Positions 54,363 to 62,793 of a DNA stretch of 64,000 nt are shown in pieces. The first letter of the stretch is position 1. The number at the start of each line of letters is the position of its first letter. The notes under the pieces are model-generated. The model was not told the origin of the DNA and made no database searches. It saw nothing but the letters and a program-made list of their open reading frames with translations. Origin of the DNA: RGIG4034 sp045576455 (GTDB lineage Bacteria; Bacillota; Clostridia; Lachnospirales; Lachnospiraceae); assembly GCA_045576455.1 (NCBI GenBank), contig JAZNGM010000013.1:13975-77974 (forward strand), given 5' to 3'. The position numbers were made by a program, and so were the translations under genes.

Positions 54363-55097
54363 TTGATTAAGACATTTTCTATTACCGATGTGGGTAAGAA
54401 ACGACAACTCAATCAGGATTATGTGTATACTTCAGAAATGCCGGTAGGAAAACTGCCTAACTTATTTATTGTGGCAGACGGCATGGGAGGACATAAGGCA
54501 GGAGATTATGCGTCCCGTTGTACAGTAGAGACCATAGTTGAGGCAGTATCGAAATCTGAATTGGAATCGTATGAAGATATCATACGGGAAGCAATAGAGA
54601 AGGCAAATGCGGCAGTATTTGAACAGTCTATTTCCAAGGAAGAATATAACGGTATGGGTTCAACGGTCGTAGTCGCTACCTGTATTAACGAAGAGACGCT
54701 TCTTGTTGCGAATGTCGGTGACAGCCGGTTGTATTGTATCGGTAAGAAGATGGAACAGATTACTTTGGACCATTCTTATGTTGAGGAAATGGTAAGGCAA
54801 GGTAAGATTTCACCCGCGGATGCTAAAAATCATCCGGATAAAAATATAATAACCCGTGCCATTGGCGTTGATAGTACGGTAGAAATTGATTTTTTCCATG
54901 CAATGTTGGCGGAAGAAGATATCATTCTGATGTGCTCCGATGGATTAACGAATATGCTGGATGACAAGGAAATCAGGACAGTGCTTGAGAGCAGAAAAGA
55001 TATTGTCAGCAAAGCAGAGGAACTTGTAAATGCGGCAAACCGGAACGGTGGTAAGGACAATATAGCAGTTGTTTTGGTTAAGCCTTTTGCAAAATAA
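54363..55097 (+). CDS. prpC: PP2C-family serine/threonine phosphatase (Stp/PrpC)
   Basis: Dephosphorylates targets of the partner kinase encoded next. The 244 residues show the PP2C metal-binding motifs: RQLNQDYVYTS, FIVADGMGGHKAGDYAS (about residues 35-51), GMGSTVVVA, VGDSRLYCI, MCSDGLTNML and the C-terminal KDNIAVVLV. Translation starts at TTG, supported by AGAGGTG 5 nt upstream. The phosphatase and kinase genes are 17 bp apart, the standard arrangement in Firmicutes. Confidence 0.95.
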   Translation: MIKTFSITDVGKKRQLNQDYVYTSEMPVGKLPNLFIVADGMGGHKAGDYASRCTVETIVEAVSKSELESYEDIIREAIEKANAAVFEQSISKEEYNGMGSTVVVATCINEETLLVANVGDSRLYCIGKKMEQITLDHSYVEEMVRQGKISPADAKNHPDKNIITRAIGVDSTVEIDFFHAMLAEEDIILMCSDGLTNMLDDKEIRTVLESRKDIVSKAEELVNAANRNGGKDNIAVVLVKPFAK

Positions 55098-55114
55098 TCC
55101 GGATAGGTGAGTGT

Positions 55115-57181
55115 ATGGTTAAGATAGGAATGATGATAGGAGATCGTTACGAGATCCTTGAGAAGATTGGAACGGGCGGAATGTCCGATGTATATAAAGC
55201 AAAATGTCATAAGCTGAACCGTTTTGTGGCGGTAAAGGTGTTAAAGCAGGAATTTAGTGAGAACACAGGATTCGTAGGTAAGTTCAGGACAGAAGCACAG
55301 GCGGCAGCAGGACTGATGCATGCTAACATTGTTAACGTATATGATGTTGGTGAAGAAAATGGTATTTATTTTATCGTAATGGAACTTGTAGAAGGCATTA
55401 CGCTTAAAAAGTATATAGAAAAAAAGGGACGCTTATCCGTAAAGGAAGCAGTGAGCATTGCTATTCAGGTAGCACTCGGAATTGAAGCGGCTCATAATAA
55501 CCGCATTATCCATAGAGATATTAAACCACAGAATATTATTATTTCAAAAGAAGGAAGGGTTAAGGTAACAGACTTTGGTATAGCAAAAGCCGCTACCAGT
55601 AATACCATTACTTCTAATGTCATGGGCTCTGTGCATTATACGTCACCGGAACAGGCAAGAGGTGGTTATTCCGACGCCAAGAGTGATATTTATTCTTTGG
55701 GTATAACGTTATTTGAGATGCTTACGGGACGTGTGCCGTTTAATGGTGAGACAACGGTATCCATCGCTATTAAGCATATTCAGGAGGACATGCCGTCTCC
55801 ACGTCTTTTTGTGCCTGATATACCGTTGAGTGTAGAACAGATTGTACTAAAATGTACGCAGAAAGTTCCGGATAAGAGATATCGTATTATTGCGGATTTA
55901 ATAGAAGATTTAAAGAAATCCTTAATTAATCCGAACAGTACCGTCGTTAGAAATGAGAAAAAAGAAACGCCGGTAAACCGCGTTGGGGCTACGTCTGAGC
56001 CGGTTAGAAAAGTGCAAAGTGCGAATGCCGAAAAACCGGTTAAGAAATATCCTGAACCGATTATTGATAACCGTAAAAAGGTTAATGAGAATAATGTAAA
56101 AAAAGAAATGCCGGAAAATAACGGCATGGAAACACAGATGTGGGATGCTTCCAAGGTGGAGGCAGGACATGCCATAAAAGAAAAGAGCAGTGTTACAAGA
56201 GATAACCGTGAGACAAAAAGACCGGTATCGGCACCGCCAAACAGACCGAAGAATCCTAATTCAAATCCGAAGAATGTAAAGCGTAATAAAGATGAGGATT
56301 ACGAGGACCGTTCTGAACGTATCATGACTACGGTAATGGTAGTTGCCATTCTTATTATCGGTGTGCTTATTATATATGCGGTTGCTAAATTCGGTAATAT
56401 TTTTGAAACCAAACCTCACAGTCACGGCAACGGCACCGAACAGGGTACGGATTCACAAGGTACTCAGGAACGTACCATGAAGGTTACGGATGTTGTCGGA
56501 AAACGGAGAAATGTTGCTAAAGTTAATCTGGAAGACCAGGGATTTAAGGTTGAGTTTATTGAAGTAGAATCGGAAGAAGTGGAAGCGGGTTACGTAATTA
56601 ACCAGAATCCTGTTTCCGGTACGGATGCAAAAGTCGGATCTAAGGTAACGGTTACCGTTAGTTTGGGTAAACAGCTTGAGGATACGGTAATTCCGCCGTT
56701 ATTAGGTCTTACGGAAGATCAGCTTATAGATACGCTTGCGAAGGCTAAGCTTGATATAGGCGAGGTTTCCTATGAACACAGTAATGAATATGAAGCAGGC
56801 ACGGTTTGTAAGTACGGTTATCCGGTAGATCAGTTTGTAACGGTGCCGGAAGGAACCAAGATTGATGTAGTAATATCGCTTGGCTCTAATGAAGTATATT
56901 ATTATTATGATATGTATATATCTGCGCCGTTTGACTATACGGACGGGGAAGCAAGTGTTAAAGTGCTGGGACCATCCGGCGAACTTATATATGTTGCCGA
57001 ACAACCGGTAATATTCCCGTTACAGGTTCATATTCCGGACATTTTGAATATGTCATGGGGTTATGTACGTATAGAATATTCTGCATTGGTAACGGTATAC
57101 AATCCTGACGGAACTTCTTATCAGAACCGTGAACAGAAGCTGCTGGAAAACAGAGTCGCATTTACTAAGAAAGAACAGTAA
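55115..57181 (+). CDS. prkC: Membrane serine/threonine kinase with PASTA domains (PrkC/Stk)
   Basis: Senses cell-wall fragments and controls growth, division and germination. In the 688 residues, the kinase domain (10-270) shows IGTGGMSDVYKA, the catalytic Lys in VAVKVLK, IHRDIKPQN and VTDFGIAKA. A basic, Pro/Asn-rich linker leads to one helix at about 408-428, then two PASTA domains (about 450-585). The remaining 95 residues, beginning NEVYYYYDMY, look like an extra beta-rich domain; many PASTA kinases instead have further PASTA repeats. It follows the phosphatase gene and precedes rsgA by 3 bp. Confidence 0.95.
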   Translation: MVKIGMMIGDRYEILEKIGTGGMSDVYKAKCHKLNRFVAVKVLKQEFSENTGFVGKFRTEAQAAAGLMHANIVNVYDVGEENGIYFIVMELVEGITLKKYIEKKGRLSVKEAVSIAIQVALGIEAAHNNRIIHRDIKPQNIIISKEGRVKVTDFGIAKAATSNTITSNVMGSVHYTSPEQARGGYSDAKSDIYSLGITLFEMLTGRVPFNGETTVSIAIKHIQEDMPSPRLFVPDIPLSVEQIVLKCTQKVPDKRYRIIADLIEDLKKSLINPNSTVVRNEKKETPVNRVGATSEPVRKVQSANAEKPVKKYPEPIIDNRKKVNENNVKKEMPENNGMETQMWDASKVEAGHAIKEKSSVTRDNRETKRPVSAPPNRPKNPNSNPKNVKRNKDEDYEDRSERIMTTVMVVAILIIGVLIIYAVAKFGNIFETKPHSHGNGTEQGTDSQGTQERTMKVTDVVGKRRNVAKVNLEDQGFKVEFIEVESEEVEAGYVINQNPVSGTDAKVGSKVTVTVSLGKQLEDTVIPPLLGLTEDQLIDTLAKAKLDIGEVSYEHSNEYEAGTVCKYGYPVDQFVTVPEGTKIDVVISLGSNEVYYYYDMYISAPFDYTDGEASVKVLGPSGELIYVAEQPVIFPLQVHIPDILNMSWGYVRIEYSALVTVYNPDGTSYQNREQKLLENRVAFTKKEQ

Positions 57182-57184
57182 CGT

Positions 57185-58063
57185 ATGCAGGGAAAGATAA
57201 TAAAAGGAATTGCCGGCGTTTATTATGTGTCTGACCACAATGATACCGTGTATGAGTGTAAGGCAAGAGGCGTGTTCCGCTATGAGAAAATGAAACCGCT
57301 GGTAGGAGATAACGTTTCCTTTAACGTTCTTGATGAACAACAGAAACTGGGTACGGTGGAGGAAATACTAACACGGAATAATGAACTGATCCGTCCGCAG
57401 GTTGCGAATATAGATGGAGCTTTAGTAATTTTTGCTTTGCATAAGCCGGAGCCTAATCTGAATCTTTTGGACCGCTTTCTGATTATGATGGAGCAGAAAG
57501 CATTGCATTGCGTGATTTGCTTCAATAAGGAAGATTATGTGACGGATGAAGAGAAGAAGCATTATGCCGACATATACAGTGCAGCAGGATATCCTGTGTT
57601 CTTTACGAGTGCACTGCATGATACCGGTGTGGATGAACTTAAAAAGTATATTGCCGGAAAAACCTATGCTGTCGCGGGACCGAGTGGTGTGGGAAAATCT
57701 TCACTAATTAACTGTCTTCAGGAAGGCGTTAAGGTAGAAACCGGCGAAATCAGTCATAAGAATGAACGTGGAAAGCATACGACGCGTCACAGCGAAATTA
57801 TTCCGCTGGGAAATGATACCTTTATTATGGATACGCCGGGATTTTCATCTTTGAGCGTATTTGAAATGGAAAAAGAAGAACTTCGTTTTTACTATCCGGA
57901 GTTTGAAAAGTATGAAGGATGTTGCCGCTATCTTTCTTGTACACATACGCATGAACCGGAATGTAAAGTGAAAGAAGCGCTTACTAATGAACAGATTCAT
58001 CCTGTAAGGTATAAGAATTATTGTGCAATATATCAGGAATTAATGAATAAGAGGAGATACTAA
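57185..58063 (+). CDS. rsgA: Ribosome small-subunit GTPase RsgA
   Basis: A circularly permuted GTPase that helps 30S subunit maturation. The 292 residues have an N-terminal OB-fold (1-65), then GTPase motifs in permuted order: FNKEDYV (G4), TSALH (G5), GPSGVGKSSLIN (G1, about residues 160-171), and DTPGFSS (G3). The C-terminal zinc-binding segment includes CCRYLSCTHTHEPECKV. Its place after prkC and before rpe is conserved in Bacilli and Clostridia. Confidence 0.96.
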   Translation: MQGKIIKGIAGVYYVSDHNDTVYECKARGVFRYEKMKPLVGDNVSFNVLDEQQKLGTVEEILTRNNELIRPQVANIDGALVIFALHKPEPNLNLLDRFLIMMEQKALHCVICFNKEDYVTDEEKKHYADIYSAAGYPVFFTSALHDTGVDELKKYIAGKTYAVAGPSGVGKSSLINCLQEGVKVETGEISHKNERGKHTTRHSEIIPLGNDTFIMDTPGFSSLSVFEMEKEELRFYYPEFEKYEGCCRYLSCTHTHEPECKVKEALTNEQIHPVRYKNYCAIYQELMNKRRY

Positions 58064-58067
58064 TCTA

Positions 58068-58721
58068 ATGAATATTTTGTCACCCTCCATTTTGGCTGCG
58101 GATTTTACAAAGTTAGGAAAAGAAATTGAAGATGTTGGGCGAGGTGGCGCCAAGTATATTCATTTTGACGTTATGGATGGCGTATTTGTTCCGTCTATTT
58201 CTTTTGGATTGCCGGTGTTGGCAAGCCTGCGTAAAGCAACAGATGCCTGTCTTGATGTGCATCTGATGATTACTGAGCCGGAGCGTTATATTGAGGAGTT
58301 TGCCAAAAAAGGAGCCGATATTATAACGGTTCACTTAGAAACGCTTAAATATCCGGAACGTACCCTTCAAAGCATACGAATGCAGGGTAAGAAAGTTGGT
58401 CTTTCGATCAATCCGGCAACCCCTGTAAGTAGTGTTGTCCCATATCTTAAAATGGTGGATATGGTACTTATTATGACGGTTAATCCGGGATTTGGCGGAC
58501 AGAAATATATTGAGTCCTGTACAGATAAGATTAAGGAACTTAAGGCTGTAATTGATGAAAAGAAATTAAGTGTCGACATTGAAGTAGATGGAGGCATTTA
58601 TGATGAAAACATACATACCGTTCTTGAGGCGGGAGCCAATGTTATTGTTATGGGTTCGGCTGTATTTAAAGGAAATGCCTATGAAAATGCCAAGCATTTT
58701 ATGGAGATTCTTGAAAAATAA
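58068..58721 (+). CDS. rpe: Ribulose-phosphate 3-epimerase
   Basis: Interconverts ribulose 5-phosphate and xylulose 5-phosphate in the pentose phosphate pathway. The 217 residues form a TIM barrel with SPSILAADFTKL at the start, the metal ligands in HFDVMDGVFVPSI and DVHLMI, the phosphate-binding loops MTVNPGFGGQKY and EVDGGIYDEN, and GSAVFKG near the end. GAGGAG lies before the ATG. It begins 4 bp after rsgA and ends the conserved block started by priA. Confidence 0.96.
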   Translation: MNILSPSILAADFTKLGKEIEDVGRGGAKYIHFDVMDGVFVPSISFGLPVLASLRKATDACLDVHLMITEPERYIEEFAKKGADIITVHLETLKYPERTLQSIRMQGKKVGLSINPATPVSSVVPYLKMVDMVLIMTVNPGFGGQKYIESCTDKIKELKAVIDEKKLSVDIEVDGGIYDENIHTVLEAGANVIVMGSAVFKGNAYENAKHFMEILEK

Positions 58722-58777
58722 AACCGGTGTGACTATGTTTTGCTGATAATAAAAAGATGGTATGTACTTTAAATTTG

Positions 58778-58786
58778 TGTTATAAT
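58778..58786 (+). promoter_or_regulatory. Extended -10 promoter of the GH43 gene
   Basis: TGTTATAAT matches the TGnTATAAT extended -10 form. No good -35 box is present. It ends 59 nt before the start codon. Confidence 0.6.
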
Positions 58787-58845
58787 GAAAAAACATGATG
58801 GTTATGTATTCCATAAAAAATATTTATTATATACGGAGGTGCCAT

Positions 58846-59820
58846 ATGGCAAAACAGAATGAACCTTTAGTAACACATATTTACACGGCTGACCCTTCAG
58901 CACATGTATTTGAAGGAAAGCTTTATATTTATCCTTCCCACGACTTAGAGCATGATGGCGAGGATAATGACAACGGTGACCAGTACAAGATGGAAGATTA
59001 CCATATCCTTTCTATGGATGATGTGGATGCACCATGCGTTGACAACGGTGAAGCACTTCACATGAATGATGTTCCTTGGGTAAGCGGACAGATGTGGGCT
59101 CCTGATGCTGCATATAAGAATGATACATATTATTTATACTTCCCTGCAAGGGACAAGGATGGTATCTTCAGATTAGGCGTTGCTACCAGCAAGAGACCGG
59201 AAGGACCTTTTACACCACAGGAAAGCCATATTTTAGGAAGTTTCAGTATCGACCCGGCCGTATTGGTTGATGATGATGATAAGGCATATATCTATTTTGG
59301 CGGTCTTTGGGGCGGTCAGTTAGAGAAGTGGCAGACAAACAGCTTTAAGTCTGATGCAGAAGGCCCGGCAGCGGATGCACCGGCTATCGGACCGAGAGTA
59401 GCAGAACTTTCCGATGATATGTTATCTTTAAAAGAAATTCCGCAGGAAATCAAGATTGTTGATGAGAACGGTAATCCGATTACTGCAGGTGACGAGGATA
59501 GAAGATATTTCGAAGGTCCTTGGATGCATAAATATAACGGTAAGTATTATCTTTCTTATTCAACAGGAACTACCCATATGCTTGTATATGCAGTGGGCGA
59601 TTCACCGAAGGGACCATTTACTTACAAGGGTAAGATTTTAGATCCTGTAATTGGTTGGACAACACATCACTCAATTGTTGAGTTTAAAGGAAAATGGTAT
59701 TTGTTCTACCATGACAGCTCAATGTCAGGTGGTGTTAACCACAAGCGTTGCGTAAAATTCAGGGAATTAAAGTATAATGCAGATGGTACAATCATTCCTA
59801 TGAAACCATACGAAGATTAA
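58846..59820 (+). CDS. Glycoside hydrolase family 43 protein
   Basis: A 324-residue five-bladed beta-propeller enzyme, probably a beta-xylosidase or alpha-arabinofuranosidase. The expected catalytic residues are visible: the base Asp 16 in YTADPSAHVF, the pKa-modulating Asp at about 137 in SIDPAVLVDD, and the acid Glu at about 220 in YFEGPWMHKY. There is no signal peptide, so it acts on short oligosaccharides in the cytoplasm. GGAGGT lies 5 nt before the ATG at 58846. No sugar transporter or regulator is adjacent. A strong terminator follows. Confidence 0.9.
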   Translation: MAKQNEPLVTHIYTADPSAHVFEGKLYIYPSHDLEHDGEDNDNGDQYKMEDYHILSMDDVDAPCVDNGEALHMNDVPWVSGQMWAPDAAYKNDTYYLYFPARDKDGIFRLGVATSKRPEGPFTPQESHILGSFSIDPAVLVDDDDKAYIYFGGLWGGQLEKWQTNSFKSDAEGPAADAPAIGPRVAELSDDMLSLKEIPQEIKIVDENGNPITAGDEDRRYFEGPWMHKYNGKYYLSYSTGTTHMLVYAVGDSPKGPFTYKGKILDPVIGWTTHHSIVEFKGKWYLFYHDSSMSGGVNHKRCVKFRELKYNADGTIIPMKPYED

Positions 59821-59832
59821 TTAGTTGTTTTG

Positions 59833-59866
59833 AAACAGACATGGCGTAAGTCATGTCTGTTTTTTT
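59833..59866 (+). terminator. Rho-independent terminator after the GH43 gene
   Basis: AAACAGACATG pairs perfectly with CATGTCTGTTT around an 8-nt loop and continues into a T-tract. Confidence 0.9.
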
Positions 59867-60006
59867 GTGTGCACGCCAAATAAGAGATAATATCTGTTCT
59901 TCTTTTTGTTGTAATGAAGATATATCTAAGTTTACATTCATTAATAGGAGGCTGTTGTTTCTGGGATGGAAGTAGTAATCTTTAATTTATTTAACTACAC
60001 CAAATA
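59867..60006. other. AT-rich intergenic DNA with no recognised feature
   Basis: This is part of the only gene-free stretch longer than 300 bp. It marks the boundary between the conserved core and the Fic/restriction block. I see an AGGAGG at 59946 without a convincing reading frame behind it, and no integrase site, tRNA remnant or direct repeat. Confidence 0.5.
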
Positions 60007-60052
60007 CAATTTCAATTTAGTCATTTTGTTAAAAATGACTAAATTGAAATTG
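60007..60052. promoter_or_regulatory. Palindromic operator 1 upstream of the Fic gene
   Basis: A perfect 21-bp inverted repeat with a 4-nt loop. Its core, GTCAT-N10-ATGAC at 60020-60039, recurs at 60087-60106. The right arm overlaps the predicted -35 box. Confidence 0.7.
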
Positions 60053-60078
60053 ACTTTTGCTAAGTTGCGGATTATAGT
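60050..60078 (+). promoter_or_regulatory. Promoter of the Fic-hsdM-hsdS block
   Basis: TTGACT is followed by a 17-nt spacer and TATAGT. It lies between the two GTCAT-N10-ATGAC palindromes. Confidence 0.65.
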
Positions 60079-60086
60079 TTAATTAG

Positions 60087-60106
60087 GTCATTATATTTAA
60101 TATGAC
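60087..60106. promoter_or_regulatory. Palindromic operator 2 upstream of the Fic gene
   Basis: GTCAT-N10-ATGAC with the same half-site spacing as operator 1 but a weaker flanking dyad. It covers the predicted transcription start region, and its centre is 67 bp from that of operator 1. Confidence 0.6.
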
Positions 60107-60135
60107 GAAGTTGAAAATTAAATGAGGTAATTGAA

Positions 60136-61197
60136 ATGAGAGAATTTGATTACGGAAAAAAGTGGAAAAAATTACTAACACCAGAAATTGTTGGTTATCT
60201 TACAACAATTCATGAATATAAAGGTGAGCAACGCTTAATAGCAGAACGCCATGCAGATGTATTAGAAAGCCTTGTTGAAGTGGCAAAGATTCAAAGTACA
60301 GAGAGTTCTAATAAAATTGAGGGTATTTATACATCTGATGAGCGATTGAAGAAGATCGTTTTGGATAAGACAATGCCAAGGACAAGAAACGAGAGAGAAA
60401 TTGCGGGATATAGAGATGTGTTAAATACAGTGCATGAGAATTTCAATCATATTCCTATTCGTGACACTTTCGTATTACAACTTCACAGAGATTTGTATAA
60501 ATTTGAAAATGCTACTGATGGTGGAAAATTCAAGAACGTTGACAATGTGATTGAGGAAGAAGACGCAAAAGGTAATAAATTTGTTAGATTCAAACCGTTG
60601 CCAGCATGGGAAACACCAGAAGCAATAATGAATCTATGTGCTGCATATAATGAGGCTACTAATAGGAGTGAGGCAGATCCGTTACTGATTATACCGATGT
60701 TCATAATAGATTTTCTGTGCATTCATCCGTTTAAGGATGGTAATGGGAGAATTAGCAGATTATTGACCTTGTTATTGCTCTATCAAAATGGCTACATTGT
60801 AGGAAAATATATCAGTTTGGAAAAATTGATAGAGCGTACAAAGGATAATTACTATGATGCTTTGCAGGCGAGTTCTCAAGGTTGGACGGAAGACAAAAAC
60901 GATTATGAATCATTTGTTAAATATATTCTTGGGATTATTACAGCAGCATATAGAGAGTTCTTTGATAGAGCGCAGATTGTTGAGGAAAAGAAGGTGTCTA
61001 AGCCTGATAGGATTGAAGAATTAATCAAGAATCATTTAGGTACTATTACTAAGTCTGAAATTGTTGAAGCAACACCGGGAATTAGTACTACAACAGTTCA
61101 GAGAACATTAACTGATTTGGTAAAAGCCGAGAAGATAATTAAGATTGGAAATGGACGATATACAAAATATAAATGGAACTGGGATAGGGAGAATTAG
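60136..61197 (+). CDS. Fic-family protein with C-terminal winged helix
   Basis: A 353-residue Fic protein, expected to transfer AMP from ATP to a protein. The active-site motif HPFKDGNGRISR lies near residues 196-207. An inhibitory motif of the (S/T)xxxE(G/N) type, SNKIEG, lies near residues 58-63, as in class II Fic proteins that keep themselves off. The C-terminal 70 residues form a winged-helix-like domain (TKSEIVEATPGISTTTVQRTLTDL). This suggests a self-regulating DNA-binding Fic. It precedes hsdM by 3 bp, in a restriction-modification context. GAGGT lies before the ATG. The target is unknown. Confidence 0.9.
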   Translation: MREFDYGKKWKKLLTPEIVGYLTTIHEYKGEQRLIAERHADVLESLVEVAKIQSTESSNKIEGIYTSDERLKKIVLDKTMPRTRNEREIAGYRDVLNTVHENFNHIPIRDTFVLQLHRDLYKFENATDGGKFKNVDNVIEEEDAKGNKFVRFKPLPAWETPEAIMNLCAAYNEATNRSEADPLLIIPMFIIDFLCIHPFKDGNGRISRLLTLLLLYQNGYIVGKYISLEKLIERTKDNYYDALQASSQGWTEDKNDYESFVKYILGIITAAYREFFDRAQIVEEKKVSKPDRIEELIKNHLGTITKSEIVEATPGISTTTVQRTLTDLVKAEKIIKIGNGRYTKYKWNWDREN

Positions 61198-61200
61198 AAA

Positions 61201-62709
61201 ATGATTACAGGCGAATTAAAAAATAAAATTGATAGTTTATGGGATATCTTTTATACAGGAGGTCTTACAAATCCGTTGGATGTTATTGAGCAAATGACTT
61301 ATCTTATGTTCATTCATGATTTGGATGTATCAGATAATATTCATGCGAAAGAAAGTGCAATGCTTGGACTTCCTTATGAAAGTGTATTTTCAAAGGAAGT
61401 AAAAATCGGAGAAAGAGTTATTGATGGTACACAGCTTAAGTGGTCTGTGTTTAGAGACTACCCTGCAGATAGAATGTATTCGGTTGTTCAGGAAATGGTA
61501 TTTCCATTTATAAAGAATTTGCATGCAAACAAGGATAGTGCTTTTTCTAAGTATATGGATGATGCAATTTTTAAACTTCCAACACCACTTATGCTCTCAA
61601 AGGTTGTTGATGCAATGGATGAGATTTGTGCACAAATCGCAAAATTAAGTGACTCTGATGGCAAAGGCGATGTATATGAATACTTGCTTTCAAAAATTTC
61701 AACAGCCGGAGTAAATGGTCAGTTTAGAACACCACGTCACATTATTAAAATGATGGTAGAACTTATGGATCCTAAAGCAGATGATGTGATTTGCGATCCT
61801 AGCTGTGGTACTGCGGGATTTCTTGTAGAGGCCGGAGAGTACTTGTGGAATAACAAGAAAGAAGAGATTTTTTACGACAAGAAGAAAAAAGAGCATTTTA
61901 TGAATCACATGTTCCATGGTTTTGATATGGACAGAACGATGCTTCGTATTGGTGCTATGAATATGATGAACCATAGAGTGGAGAGTCCGTTCATCGAATA
62001 CAGAGATAGTTTATCTGACCAGAATCCAGATAAAGATAAGTATTCATTGATTCTTGCAAATCCTCCTTTCAAAGGAAGCTTGGACGCTGATATTGTATCC
62101 GCGGATTTACTTAAAGTCTGCAACACAAAGAAGACAGAGCTTCTTTTTCTGGCATTATTTGTACGTATGCTTAAAGTTGGTGGACGCTGTGCTTGTATCG
62201 TTCCGGATGGTGTATTGTTTGGTTCGTCTAAGGCACATAAGGATATCAGAAAAGAATTAATTGAAAATCAGAGATTGGAAGCAGTTATTTCAATGCCTTC
62301 AGGTGTGTTTAAGCCATATGCAGGAGTTTCTACGGGAATTCTTATCTTTACAAAGACAAATTATGGTGGAACAGATAATGTATGGTTCTACGATATGCAA
62401 GCTGATGGATACAGTTTGGACGATAAACGTTCAGTTGTAACGGAAAACGATATCCCTGATATTATTGAACGATTCCGTAATCGTGAGGCAGAGGTTGACA
62501 GAAAGAGAACAGATAAGTCATTTATGGTAGCTAAGCAGGAAATTGTAGATAATGATTATGATTTGTCTATTAACAAGTATAAAAAGGTTGAATATGTTCC
62601 AGTAGAGTATCCACCTACATCTGAGATTATAGATAGAATTATGGAGTTGGATGCAGAAGCTACAGAGGCAATTAAAGAGTTGAAAAAATTGCTACAGGAA
62701 GGGAATTAA
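61201..62709 (+). CDS. hsdM: Type I restriction-modification methyltransferase subunit HsdM
   Basis: N6-adenine methyltransferase subunit. The 502 residues have an N-terminal helical domain (1-150, with EQMTYLMFIHDLD) and a catalytic domain with SAM-binding motif DPSCGTAGFLVEAG (about residues 199-212) and the adenine-specific motif NPPF at about 286. It should pair with two HsdM and one HsdS to protect host DNA. Co-directional with the Fic gene (3-bp gap) and hsdS (84-bp gap). Confidence 0.95.
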   Translation: MITGELKNKIDSLWDIFYTGGLTNPLDVIEQMTYLMFIHDLDVSDNIHAKESAMLGLPYESVFSKEVKIGERVIDGTQLKWSVFRDYPADRMYSVVQEMVFPFIKNLHANKDSAFSKYMDDAIFKLPTPLMLSKVVDAMDEICAQIAKLSDSDGKGDVYEYLLSKISTAGVNGQFRTPRHIIKMMVELMDPKADDVICDPSCGTAGFLVEAGEYLWNNKKEEIFYDKKKKEHFMNHMFHGFDMDRTMLRIGAMNMMNHRVESPFIEYRDSLSDQNPDKDKYSLILANPPFKGSLDADIVSADLLKVCNTKKTELLFLALFVRMLKVGGRCACIVPDGVLFGSSKAHKDIRKELIENQRLEAVISMPSGVFKPYAGVSTGILIFTKTNYGGTDNVWFYDMQADGYSLDDKRSVVTENDIPDIIERFRNREAEVDRKRTDKSFMVAKQEIVDNDYDLSINKYKKVEYVPVEYPPTSEIIDRIMELDAEATEAIKELKKLLQEGN

Positions 62710-62793
62710 TCTATAACAATATGATGTAAAAGATAATGAGAGAATTGTAGAAAGGAAAAGTAAATCAAATTCGGATTTGTAGGGATGAAATAG

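Noticed and set aside
60065..60078. Third copy of the LytTR direct-repeat element (TTGCGGATTATA)
   Set aside because: Only one half-site is present, and it falls inside the Fic promoter spacer and -10 box. The second repeat 20 bp later is missing.
59966..60082. 38-codon frame upstream of the Fic gene
   Set aside because: The AGGAGG is 14 nt from its ATG, the frame runs through the palindromic operator and promoter, and the product has no recognisable features.
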